64,000 nucleotides of DNA, taken from contig NZ_JAINVZ010000030.1 of the NCBI RefSeq assembly GCF_019890615.1, positions 1-64,000 of the forward strand. The letters are read 5' to 3'. Below are positions 16,244 to 23,901 of this stretch, piece after piece. Every line of letters begins with the position of its first letter. Positions within the stretch are counted from its first letter, which is position 1. This DNA comes from Streptantibioticus parmotrematis (lineage in GTDB: Bacteria > Actinomycetota > Actinomycetes > Streptomycetales > Streptomycetaceae). The position numbers and the translations under genes are program-made. The notes beneath the pieces were generated by a model. That model was not told the origin of the DNA. It saw only the letters and a list, made by a program, of their open reading frames with translations, and did not search any database.

Positions 16244-17836
16244 ATGCCCTCGTACCTGTCACCCGGCGTCTATGTCGAGGAGGTGGCCAGCGGTTCGCGT
16301 CCGATCGAGGGGGTGGGCACCTCGGTGGCGGCCTTCGTCGGTCTCGCGCCGACCGGCCCGCTGAACGAGCCGACGCTGGTCACCAACTGGACCCAGTACG
16401 CCGCGGCCTTCGGTGAGTTCGTCGACGGGTACCACCTCGCGCACGCCGTCTACGGCTTCTTCAACAACGGCGGCAGCGCCGCGTACGTCGTGCGCGTCGG
16501 CGGGGCCTCCGGCGGCGAGAACGGCGGCGCGCAGGACCCGGCGGCCGTCACCGGCTCCGCCGCGGCGCCCGCCGCCCTGCCCGCCGGTGAGGCCAAGGCG
16601 CTGGGCACCTTCTCGGTGACCGCCATCGCCTCCCCGGAGAGCGGCGGCCGCATCACCGTCGAGGTCGCCGACCCCGAGGGCGAGGGCCCGGCGGAGCGCT
16701 TCCGGCTGGTCGTCAAGGACGGCGACAAGACCGCCGAGACCTTCGACGTGACCGCCAAGAAGGGCGGACGCAACTACGTCGTCACCCAGGTCAAGGAGCG
16801 CTCCAAGCTCATCACCGTCCAGGAGTCGGCGCCGGCCGCGCAGTTGGCGCGCCCCGACAACCAGACCGTGACGCTGGCCGCGCCCACGCCGCCCCCGGCC
16901 GTCCCGGCCAAGACCGACACCGGGCACCCCGGCGTCGCCGACTACCTGGGCGACTCGGCGGACCGCACCGGTTTCGGCGGCCTGGAGGCCGTGGACGAGA
17001 TCTCCATGGTCTGCGTCCCCGACCTGATGTCCGCCTACCAGCGCGGCGCCATCGACCTGGAGTCCGTCAAGGCCGTGCAGCTCGGCCTGATCGCCCACTG
17101 CGAGCTGATGGGCGACCGCGTCGCCATCATCGACCCGCCGCCCGGCCTGAACGCCCGCCAGATCCGGGTGTGGCGCCAGGAGACGGCCGGCTACGACTCC
17201 AAGTACGCGGCCCTGTACTACCCGTGGATCAAGGTCTTCGACCCCGCCACCGGCCGGACCCGGATGGCGCCGCCGAGCGGTCACATGGCCGGCATCTGGG
17301 CCCGCAGCGACTCCGAGCGCGGCGTGCACAAGGCGCCCGCCAACGAGGTCGTGCGCGGCGCGGTCGACCTGGAGATCCAGATCACCCGGGGCGAGCAGGA
17401 CCTGCTCAACCCCATCGGCGTCAACTGCGTGCGCGCCTTCCCCGGCCGGGGCATCCGGGTGTGGGGTGCCCGCACCCTCTCCTCCGACCCGGCCTGGCGC
17501 TACCTCAACGTGCGCCGCTACTTCAACTACCTGGAGGAGTCGATCCTCCTCGGCACCCAGTGGGTGGTGTTCGAGCCCAACGACCAGGCGCTGTGGGCCC
17601 GGATCCGGCGCAACGTCTCCGCGTTCCTGGTCAACGAGTGGCGTAACGGCGCCCTGTTCGGCTCGCGGCCGGAGGAGGCCTTCTACGTCAAGTGCGACGA
17701 GGAGACCAACACCCCGGAGTCGGTCGACCTGGGACGGGTCATCTGCGAGATCGGCATCGCCCCGGTCAAGCCCGCCGAGTTCGTCATCTTCCGGCTGGCG
17801 CAGTTCTCCAGCGGCAGCGGGGAGCTGGAGGAGTAG
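16244..17836 (+). CDS. Contractile sheath protein (phage tail sheath family)
   Basis: A 530-residue tail sheath protein. The start SYLSPGVYVEEVASGSRPI is the family hallmark, followed by GVGTSVAAFVGLAPTGP and the FNNGGSAAYVVRV stretch. The C-terminal half has the conserved core (GVNCVRAFPGRGIRVWGART, YLNVRRYFNYLEESI, then NEWRNGALFG). Sheath subunits polymerise around the inner tube and contract to drive it out. Residues 90-220 are a less conserved surface insertion rich in Ala, Pro and Lys. It is the first gene of the main eCIS operon and has a GAGGAG ribosome site. Only one sheath gene is present. Confidence 0.95.
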   Translation: MPSYLSPGVYVEEVASGSRPIEGVGTSVAAFVGLAPTGPLNEPTLVTNWTQYAAAFGEFVDGYHLAHAVYGFFNNGGSAAYVVRVGGASGGENGGAQDPAAVTGSAAAPAALPAGEAKALGTFSVTAIASPESGGRITVEVADPEGEGPAERFRLVVKDGDKTAETFDVTAKKGGRNYVVTQVKERSKLITVQESAPAAQLARPDNQTVTLAAPTPPPAVPAKTDTGHPGVADYLGDSADRTGFGGLEAVDEISMVCVPDLMSAYQRGAIDLESVKAVQLGLIAHCELMGDRVAIIDPPPGLNARQIRVWRQETAGYDSKYAALYYPWIKVFDPATGRTRMAPPSGHMAGIWARSDSERGVHKAPANEVVRGAVDLEIQITRGEQDLLNPIGVNCVRAFPGRGIRVWGARTLSSDPAWRYLNVRRYFNYLEESILLGTQWVVFEPNDQALWARIRRNVSAFLVNEWRNGALFGSRPEEAFYVKCDEETNTPESVDLGRVICEIGIAPVKPAEFVIFRLAQFSSGSGELEE

Positions 17837-17915
17837 GGCGGGCCGTCACGGCCGCGTGCGGCCGCACACACCACAGCAGTAGACGGCACCGTTTCAGAAG
17901 GACGGACAGCACTTC

Positions 17916-18359
17916 ATGAGTCTCCAGCCGGGTGACGCCCTCACCTCACACAATTTCGGCCTCCAGATCGACGGCGTCATGGTCGAGTACCTTGCCGAGG
18001 TCAGCGGCCTCAGCCTGGAACAGGACGTCATCGAGTACCAGCAGGTCTCGGCCCAGGGCAAGCCGGTCACCAAGAAGATGCCGGGCGTGAAGAAGGCCGG
18101 CACCTGCACCGTGGTCCGCGGCATGACCCAGTCGGCGGCGTTCAACCAGTGGATCAACGAGTCGGTGGCCGGCCAGATGGCCACCGCCCGCAAGAACGCC
18201 ACCATCATGGTGATGGACTACCAGAACAACCCGGTCAAGCGGTACAACATGCGCAACGCGTGGTGCAGCAAGATCGACACCAGCACCGTGAAGGCCGGAG
18301 AGGCGTCCGCGCTCACCGAGTCGGTGACCATCACCTTCGAAGAACTGGTCATCGAGTAA
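17916..18359 (+). CDS. Inner tube protein (gp19/Hcp-like)
   Basis: A 147-residue tail tube protein. Motifs of the T4 gp19-like eCIS tube family are visible: FGLQIDGVMVEYLAEVSGL near the N-terminus, QQVSAQGKPVTKKMPG, and a C-terminal beta-rich TESVTITFEELVIE. Hexamers stack to form the tube inside the sheath. It lies 79 bp after the sheath gene. A second, divergent tube paralogue occurs at 22734-23159, as in other eCIS loci that use separate body and baseplate-proximal tube proteins. Confidence 0.93.
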   Translation: MSLQPGDALTSHNFGLQIDGVMVEYLAEVSGLSLEQDVIEYQQVSAQGKPVTKKMPGVKKAGTCTVVRGMTQSAAFNQWINESVAGQMATARKNATIMVMDYQNNPVKRYNMRNAWCSKIDTSTVKAGEASALTESVTITFEELVIE

Positions 18360-18868
18360 TGCGCCGTACGGCCACCAGGCCTTCCCCGGCCGCCGAACCC
18401 GAAGGGGCGGCGGCCGGGGAGCCCGCCGCCCCCGAGGTCCTCGCGCCTGCGCCCGAGGCACCTCAGGCGGCCCCGGCGGCGCCGCAGCCCCAGCAACTGC
18501 TGCGCACCGAGTTCGAGTTCGAGCTGCCGCGCGGGTACGTCGACGAGTCCGGCACCGTGCACCGCAACGGCACGATGCGGCTCGCGACCGCCCGCGACGA
18601 ACTGATCCCGCTCCAGGACATGCGGGTGCGGGACAACCCCGCCTACCTGTCGGTGGTGCTGCTCGGCCGGGTGATCACCCGCCTCGGCACGCTGCCGCTG
18701 GTCCACGACGGCATCGTGGAGAACCTCTTCGCCTCCGACCTGGCGTTCCTCCAGGACTTCTACCGGCAGGTCAACGCGGAGGGCCACACCCGCGCCGGAG
18801 TGACCTGCCCGCATTGCGAGCAGCCGTTCGAGGTGGAGCTCGGCGGGAGCCGCCTGGGGGAATCGTGA
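18359..18868 (+). CDS. eCIS tail-assembly-like protein with C-terminal CxxC
   Basis: A 169-residue protein. The first 45 residues are Pro/Ala/Glu-rich and disordered. The folded part (50-160) contains LPRGYVDESGTVHRNGTMR, LSVVLLGRVITRLG and DLAFLQDFYRQVN. It ends with CPHC followed by FEVELGG, a possible half zinc site or dimeric zinc clip. Small proteins of this type between tube and DUF6760 genes are typical of actinobacterial eCIS loci and resemble phage tail-assembly chaperones. The ATG overlaps the tube gene stop (TAATG). Confidence 0.7.
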   Translation: MRRTATRPSPAAEPEGAAAGEPAAPEVLAPAPEAPQAAPAAPQPQQLLRTEFEFELPRGYVDESGTVHRNGTMRLATARDELIPLQDMRVRDNPAYLSVVLLGRVITRLGTLPLVHDGIVENLFASDLAFLQDFYRQVNAEGHTRAGVTCPHCEQPFEVELGGSRLGES

Positions 18869-19026
18869 CGTACGCGACCGACCGCATCCACGAGGAGATC
18901 GCGTACATCGCCTACCACTTCCACTGGAGCCTGGAGGAGATCCTGGACCTCGAACACCGCGACCGCCGCCGGTACACCGAACGGATCGCGGCGCTCGTCA
19001 CCCGCGCCGCCTCCGGGGAGGGGTGA
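18865..19026 (+). CDS. DUF6760 small eCIS protein
   Basis: A 53-residue protein with the pattern EIAYIAYHFHWSLEEILDLE followed by RRRYTERIA, as in the DUF6760 family found in eCIS and tail-like loci. It resembles the C-terminal part of phage tail-assembly chaperones (HWSxxEILxL). The GTG start at 18865 overlaps the previous stop (GTGA) and follows GGGGGA. The pair with the upstream gene may act like phage G/GT assembly proteins during tube-length setting; that is inference. Confidence 0.78.
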   Translation: MTYATDRIHEEIAYIAYHFHWSLEEILDLEHRDRRRYTERIAALVTRAASGEG

Positions 19027-19033
19027 GGCACCG

Positions 19034-22000
19034 ATGGGAATCCTCGACGGATTGCGGTCGGCGGCCGCCGGGGTGTCAGGGCGGGGGAGGACCCGCCCGG
19101 GCCCGCACGACGGAGCCGCCGTGGAAGGGACGTCGAGCGCCTCGGGCGCTCCCGAACCCGGCTCCGCTCCCGGACGCGGCACGGATCGCACGGAGACGGC
19201 CACCACCGGCCCGGACACCACCGGGCCGGTCACGCCTGCTCCGGCGCGTACGGCGTCCTGGCCCGCCCTGCCGCCGATCCAGCGGGCCACCGCCGGACCG
19301 CGGCAGCAGGTCAGCGACCCGGCGTTCGGCGGGCGGCTGACCACCTGGGACAACCCCTCCTTCAGCGGCTCGCTCTCGCACGCCGTCCTGGACGGCGCGC
19401 CGAGCGGCGTGCTGCGGAGCCTCCCGGTCGTGGCGACCGGCCCGGCCCCCGGGCTCGAACTGCCGTCGCTCACCCTGCCGGTGGCCCCGTACGACGAGCC
19501 GCCGTCCCCTGCTGGCGACCACGGCGACCCGCTGCCCGTGCAACGCGCGACGGGATCCGCGGCGGTCACGGTCAGCAGGCCGACGGGTCCCCGGGTGGCT
19601 CCGGTCGCGCCGGGCCGCGCCCGCCCGGTCCAGCTGACGCGCGCGGCTCCCGCCGCCGGGGCCCGGCGCACGCTGCCGACGGCCGTACCGTCGACGCCGC
19701 CCGCCGCGGCGGCGCCCACGGATCCGTCCGGCGGCGACGCCACCCCGTCGACCCCGGGGCCGGGCACCCCCTTCCCGGCCCCGGCATCCGCTCCCGCCCG
19801 TCCCGCGGCTGCGGCGTCCGCTCCTGCCCGTCCCGTGGCGGCGGCGAGGCCGCTGACTCCGGCGCGGGCGCTGGCCCCTTCGCGGCCCGCTGCCGCGTCG
19901 TCGGCACAAGAGGCCCTGCGCGGGCGGAACACCGCCGGTACGGCGGTCGCGTTGCGCCGCGTCGCCACGAGCGAGGGAACGCGGCAGACGGCCGACCGGC
20001 CGTCACCGGGGACACCGCGGAGCGCGCCGCCCGTAACTCGGGGTGCCGCCGGGCCGGTCCAGCGGCTCGCGGGGCCGGGCGCGAGCCCGGGCCCCAGGCC
20101 GACGGCTCCGGCGGCGACGGCCCCGGGCCGTGCGGCGCCGGGGCCCACGCATGCGTCAGCGCCGACTCGGCCCTTTGGCAACGCTGTTGGGCCATCTGCG
20201 GAGAGGGCGGTGCCTGGAGCGCAGCCCAGGCAGTCGCGTTGGGCGCCGACGCAGGACGTCACGCGGGCGGCCGAGCCGTCCACGGCGGGCGGCGCAGGGC
20301 TCGTCGCGATCCAGCGCGTCGCGACGCGGCGGGTGGGCGATGCGACGGCTACGGCTGGTCCGACAGCCACGGCTGGGGCCGGGGCCGATGCGACGGTTAC
20401 GGCCGGTGCGGTCGGCGTGCCCGGGGCTGGCGCCACTGGGCCTGCGGGTGGCGTCACCGTGGCTCGCTCGGTCGCTCCCGTGGCGCGCTCCGTCGCGACG
20501 CCTCCCGCGGCTCCTGGCGTAGCGTCCGGCGTTCCGTCCGGCCCGCAGGAGGGCGCCTCAGGGCGACGGGCGGGACTGGGTGTGCCGGTGGTGCGGCCTG
20601 CCGCTCGGCCGGCTGCCGCGGGCCGCCCTGCCGCGGATACGTCACCGGTGGCTGAAGGTGCGTCCGATGGCGGGGGGTCGCTGAAGGGTGAGGCGCCGTC
20701 GTCGAGTCTGGCGGGGGTGCGAACAGGCGGTGTGGTGGGTTCCGTACCGCTGCGTCGGGCTGAAGTGGGCTCGGCGCGGGCCCCGTTGGGGGCGGCGTCC
20801 GTGCAGCGTGCCCCGGAGCGGACGGTCACGCGTTCACCGGAGGCCGCCATGCCTCGTCCCGCGACGGGGGCGGATACCGAAGCGCCTCGTCCTCGGGCTT
20901 CATCGCCTTCCAGGTCCGGTGACGTGCCGGTCCAGCGCGCTCCGTCGACCCGTTCGGCGCGACCTGTCACGCCTGACGCCGTGGGATCGCCCGAACCGGC
21001 TCCCGTACAGGTGCCGTTGCTGCCCACGTCGGGAGACGTGTCGGTGCAGCGTGTTCCGTCGGGGGACGGTCCTGCCGTGCCTCCGGTGGCCGACGCGGCG
21101 CGTGTACGTTCGTCCGCTGACAGTGCGCCCATCGGCGGTGCGGTGGCTCCCGAACCGCACGCCACACGGGCCCCCTTGACTCCCACATCCGCTGACCTGC
21201 CGGTGCAACGCCTCTCGGCTGCCGGTCCCGTCGTGACGCCTCCCGTACGCGACGTGCCGCGTGGCAGCGTGTCGTCGCCCGCGTCGCCCGCGTCGCCCGC
21301 GTCGCCCGCGTCGCCCGCGTCGCCCGCGTCGCCCGCGTCGCCCGCGTCGCCTGCCCCGCAGGCACCGCTTCCGCCCCCGCCCGCCGCTGCCCCTACGCGT
21401 CCTGCCGTGGGTACCCCGCTGCGTGCCGCGAAGTCGTCGTCCGCGTCGGGGGAGCCCTTCGGCCCGGTGGCCCGCAGGACCGGGGGTGCGACGGTGCAGC
21501 GTGCTCCGATCGCGGGCCCGGCGCGTTCCGGCCTGGGCGCGCCCGGCGCGGCGACCGTTGCCGCTCCGGTCCAACCGACGTCAGAACAGGCGCCGTTGAC
21601 GGTCAGCCGTGCCACGGATACGCCGGGTGCCCGTCTCGGCAGCCCGACAACCTCCGCGCTTCCCTCGCCGGAGGCCGAGGCGCCGACCGGTGTGGGCGCA
21701 CCCGTGCGTCGCGTCCCGTTGAACGCCCTGGCGGGCCCGTCGACGGGCGCACCGGCGCGTCCGCACGTCCAGCGACTGCGCGCGTCATCGGCCTCCTCGC
21801 TCGGTGCCCCCGTACAACGCGCGATCGCCGTCGAGGCGGTGCGGCCGCACCTGGGCACTCCCGAGGTGGGTGACCGTCGACCCTTCCAACAGGCGCCGTC
21901 CGCCGTGCCGTTGACGACGGCCGGACCGGTGCAGCGGTCCACGCCCAGCGGCCTGCCGGACGCCGTCTCCACGAGCCGGTCCGTCGGCGCACCGTCGTCC

Positions 22001-22591
22001 GCCTCACCGCCCGCCGCCACGCCGGTCCAGCGTGCCCCGCTGACGTCCACGCCGTCCGCACCCTCCGCGCCGTCCCGTCCGGCACCGTCGATCCCCTCCA
22101 CCGCGGCCCCGACACGCCTCGGTGTCCCGGACGTTCACGCGCCCGCGTCCGCCGCCGCCATGCCGGTGCGCCGCGCCAGCGCGGCGGCCCCGCTGCCGAC
22201 GCCCGCCCCCATGCCCGCGCCCGCGCCGACCGTCCAGCGGCAGTCGGACCCCCAGGGCAACGCGTTCACCAAGGCGACCGTCGCGTTCCCGACCCCCGAA
22301 CGGCCCATGGCCACCTCCGCCGCCCCCGCGACGCCTCCGCCGCCCTACACGCCCTCCGGCCCGCCCCCGCCGTACACCCCCGTCTCCCGGCCGACGTCCT
22401 CGCCCGCGTCCGGCGCGGCGCGCGCGAACGGACCGGCTCCGGCGGGAGAGGAGTTCGACGCCAGGGCGCTCAGCGACGGGCAGATCGACGAGCTGACGCA
22501 TCGTCTGCTTGGGCCGCTGACACGGCTGTTGCGCACGGAACTGCGCCTGGACCGGGAGAGGATCGGCAGACTGCGCGACCCACGCCGCTGA
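19034..22591 (+). CDS. 1185-residue Pro/Ala-rich VQR-repeat eCIS protein
   Basis: Large, almost entirely low-complexity protein (Pro, Ala, Ser, Thr, Val, Arg). A short amphipathic start (MGILDGLRSAAAG) and a C-terminal helix of about 45 residues (FDARALSDGQIDELTHRLLG and on) are the only parts likely to fold. At least 14 copies of (V/I)QR, mostly PVQR, SVQR or TVQR followed by AP, are scattered along it. It carries an 8-copy SPA run. It sits between DUF6760 and the second tube gene, where eCIS loci usually carry the tape measure, and no other tape-measure candidate is present. Tape measure, cargo-binding scaffold or cargo are all possible. The ATG at 19034 follows GTGAGG. The long minus-strand frame opposite it is a GC-bias artefact. 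Confidence 0.75.
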   Translation: MGILDGLRSAAAGVSGRGRTRPGPHDGAAVEGTSSASGAPEPGSAPGRGTDRTETATTGPDTTGPVTPAPARTASWPALPPIQRATAGPRQQVSDPAFGGRLTTWDNPSFSGSLSHAVLDGAPSGVLRSLPVVATGPAPGLELPSLTLPVAPYDEPPSPAGDHGDPLPVQRATGSAAVTVSRPTGPRVAPVAPGRARPVQLTRAAPAAGARRTLPTAVPSTPPAAAAPTDPSGGDATPSTPGPGTPFPAPASAPARPAAAASAPARPVAAARPLTPARALAPSRPAAASSAQEALRGRNTAGTAVALRRVATSEGTRQTADRPSPGTPRSAPPVTRGAAGPVQRLAGPGASPGPRPTAPAATAPGRAAPGPTHASAPTRPFGNAVGPSAERAVPGAQPRQSRWAPTQDVTRAAEPSTAGGAGLVAIQRVATRRVGDATATAGPTATAGAGADATVTAGAVGVPGAGATGPAGGVTVARSVAPVARSVATPPAAPGVASGVPSGPQEGASGRRAGLGVPVVRPAARPAAAGRPAADTSPVAEGASDGGGSLKGEAPSSSLAGVRTGGVVGSVPLRRAEVGSARAPLGAASVQRAPERTVTRSPEAAMPRPATGADTEAPRPRASSPSRSGDVPVQRAPSTRSARPVTPDAVGSPEPAPVQVPLLPTSGDVSVQRVPSGDGPAVPPVADAARVRSSADSAPIGGAVAPEPHATRAPLTPTSADLPVQRLSAAGPVVTPPVRDVPRGSVSSPASPASPASPASPASPASPASPASPAPQAPLPPPPAAAPTRPAVGTPLRAAKSSSASGEPFGPVARRTGGATVQRAPIAGPARSGLGAPGAATVAAPVQPTSEQAPLTVSRATDTPGARLGSPTTSALPSPEAEAPTGVGAPVRRVPLNALAGPSTGAPARPHVQRLRASSASSLGAPVQRAIAVEAVRPHLGTPEVGDRRPFQQAPSAVPLTTAGPVQRSTPSGLPDAVSTSRSVGAPSSASPPAATPVQRAPLTSTPSAPSAPSRPAPSIPSTAAPTRLGVPDVHAPASAAAMPVRRASAAAPLPTPAPMPAPAPTVQRQSDPQGNAFTKATVAFPTPERPMATSAAPATPPPPYTPSGPPPPYTPVSRPTSSPASGAARANGPAPAGEEFDARALSDGQIDELTHRLLGPLTRLLRTELRLDRERIGRLRDPRR
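21275..21346 (+). repeat. Eight exact tandem copies of a 9-bp unit
   Basis: The unit TCGCCCGCG repeats eight times without change inside the Pro-rich eCIS gene, encoding consecutive SPA triplets. The unit length is a multiple of three, so slippage would change protein length without a frameshift. Confidence 0.9.
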
Positions 22592-22733
22592 CGGCCGGGC
22601 GCCGCGAGCGCCCGGCCATCCGTCAGCACCGCCGACACCGGAGCCGGTGAGAGGCACCGCCGACACCATGACCGGTGACACCGGCACCGACGACAGCAGT
22701 ACCGACGACCGCAGTTCCGCAGAAAGGCCCCCG

Positions 22734-23159
22734 ATGCCCAGCGATCTCGACCCGGGCTCCACCATCTTCTTCAACCTGACCATCGACGGCGAGAGCCTGG
22801 GGAACTTCAACGGGTGCGAGGGGCTGTCCTCCGAGGTGGAGATCGAACACCACCAGGAAGGCGGGAACAACGGCTTCGTGTGGCAACTGCCCTCCCGCGT
22901 CACGTTCTCCAGCATCCGCCTGACCCGCCCGCTGACCCCGGACACCAGCAAGGTCGCGGCGTGGATCTCGTCCGTCGCCACCGGGGTGACCCGGCCGACC
23001 GCGCAGATCGCGGCGCTGCGCGCGGACGGTTCGCTGGTGGCGCGCTGGGGGCTGATCGACGTGCTGCCGGTGCGCTGGCAGGGACCCACCCTCGACCCGG
23101 CCAACCCGGGTGTGGCCACGGAGGTCCTGGAAATCACCCACCACGGGTTCACGGACTAG
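22734..23159 (+). CDS. Second tube-like protein (gp19 family)
   Basis: A 141-residue paralogue of the inner tube protein: STIFFNLTIDGESLGNFNGC, EIEHHQEGGNNGF, and the C-terminal TEVLEITHHGF are family features. In eCIS particles this second tube protein usually forms the ring joining tube and spike. The ATG at 22734 was chosen because AGAAAGG precedes it and the homology begins there; upstream in-frame ATG codons (22647, 22668) would add a Thr/Asp-rich tail with no ribosome site. Confidence 0.9.
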   Translation: MPSDLDPGSTIFFNLTIDGESLGNFNGCEGLSSEVEIEHHQEGGNNGFVWQLPSRVTFSSIRLTRPLTPDTSKVAAWISSVATGVTRPTAQIAALRADGSLVARWGLIDVLPVRWQGPTLDPANPGVATEVLEITHHGFTD

Positions 23160-23172
23160 GGGGAACGCGTTC

Positions 23173-23901
23173 ATGGCAGGCACCGCCGGCAGGGGCGGCG
23201 CGGGCAAGAGCCTGGTCCGCGCCACCCTCGCCATCCACGAACCGCCGGTCGGCTACAGCACGACACCCGGCGCGCTCATCAAGACCTTCGACTTCGACTT
23301 CAACCCCTCCCAGCTGGCGCTCAGCCGCCGCGCGCAGTGGAAGACCACGCCGACCGCGGCGGTGCGCGACGGCGCGCTGCCGGAGTTCATGGGGCCGGAG
23401 CCGCGGGAGATGACGGTCGAGATCTTCCTCGACTCCTCCGACGACCCGGGCGGCACGTCCGTACTGAAGAAGGTCGAGGCGCTTTTCTCCTGCTGCGAGG
23501 TGACGGCCCGCAGCATCGCCGCCAAGCAGCCCTCCACCCCGTGGGTGGTCTTCCAGTGGGGTTCGTTCTCCACGGCGCGCTTCACCGCGTACGTCACCTC
23601 GGTCGACGTCACCTATTCGCTGTTCGGTACGACGGGTGTGCCGATCCGGGCCACCTGCCAGACCCACCTGTGCGAGATCCCCAGCACCACCAAGGGCCAG
23701 AACCCCACCTCCGGCGCGCTCACCGCGCGCCGGGTGCACCGCGTGGTGGCGGGTGACTCGCTCCAGTCGCTGGCCTGGCGCGAGTACGGGGACGCCACGG
23801 CGTGGCGTGCGATCGCCGAGGCCAACAGCATCGACAACCCCTCGCAGTTGCCGACCGGCGTCGAACTCGTCCTGCCCGCGGCCGAGGAGGTGCGTTCCTG
23901 A
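23173..23901 (+). CDS. LysM-domain tube/baseplate adaptor (Cis7/Pvc7-like)
   Basis: A 242-residue protein. The N-terminal 175 residues have the tail-adaptor pattern (FDFDFNPSQLALSRRAQW, GPEPREMTVEIFLDSSDD, PWVVFQWGSF). A C-terminal LysM domain (about 185-238) contains HRVVAGDSLQSLAWREYGD and AIAEANSIDNPSQLPTG. In phage tails and eCIS this protein links the end of the tube to the spike. The LysM fold here is generally structural rather than for wall binding. The ATG follows GGGGGAA, and the stop overlaps the spike gene start (TGATG). Confidence 0.92.
   Translation: MAGTAGRGGAGKSLVRATLAIHEPPVGYSTTPGALIKTFDFDFNPSQLALSRRAQWKTTPTAAVRDGALPEFMGPEPREMTVEIFLDSSDDPGGTSVLKKVEALFSCCEVTARSIAAKQPSTPWVVFQWGSFSTARFTAYVTSVDVTYSLFGTTGVPIRATCQTHLCEIPSTTKGQNPTSGALTARRVHRVVAGDSLQSLAWREYGDATAWRAIAEANSIDNPSQLPTGVELVLPAAEEVRS

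Noticed and set aside
21275..21346. CRISPR-like array.
   Set aside because: The 9-bp units are directly adjacent with no spacers and lie in frame within a coding region.
18760..22101. A 1113-codon minus-strand frame opposite the Pro-rich eCIS gene.
   Set aside because: The plus-strand frame has the operon spacing, ribosome site and meaningful VQR repeats; the opposite frame crosses into the DUF6760 gene and has no recognisable motif.
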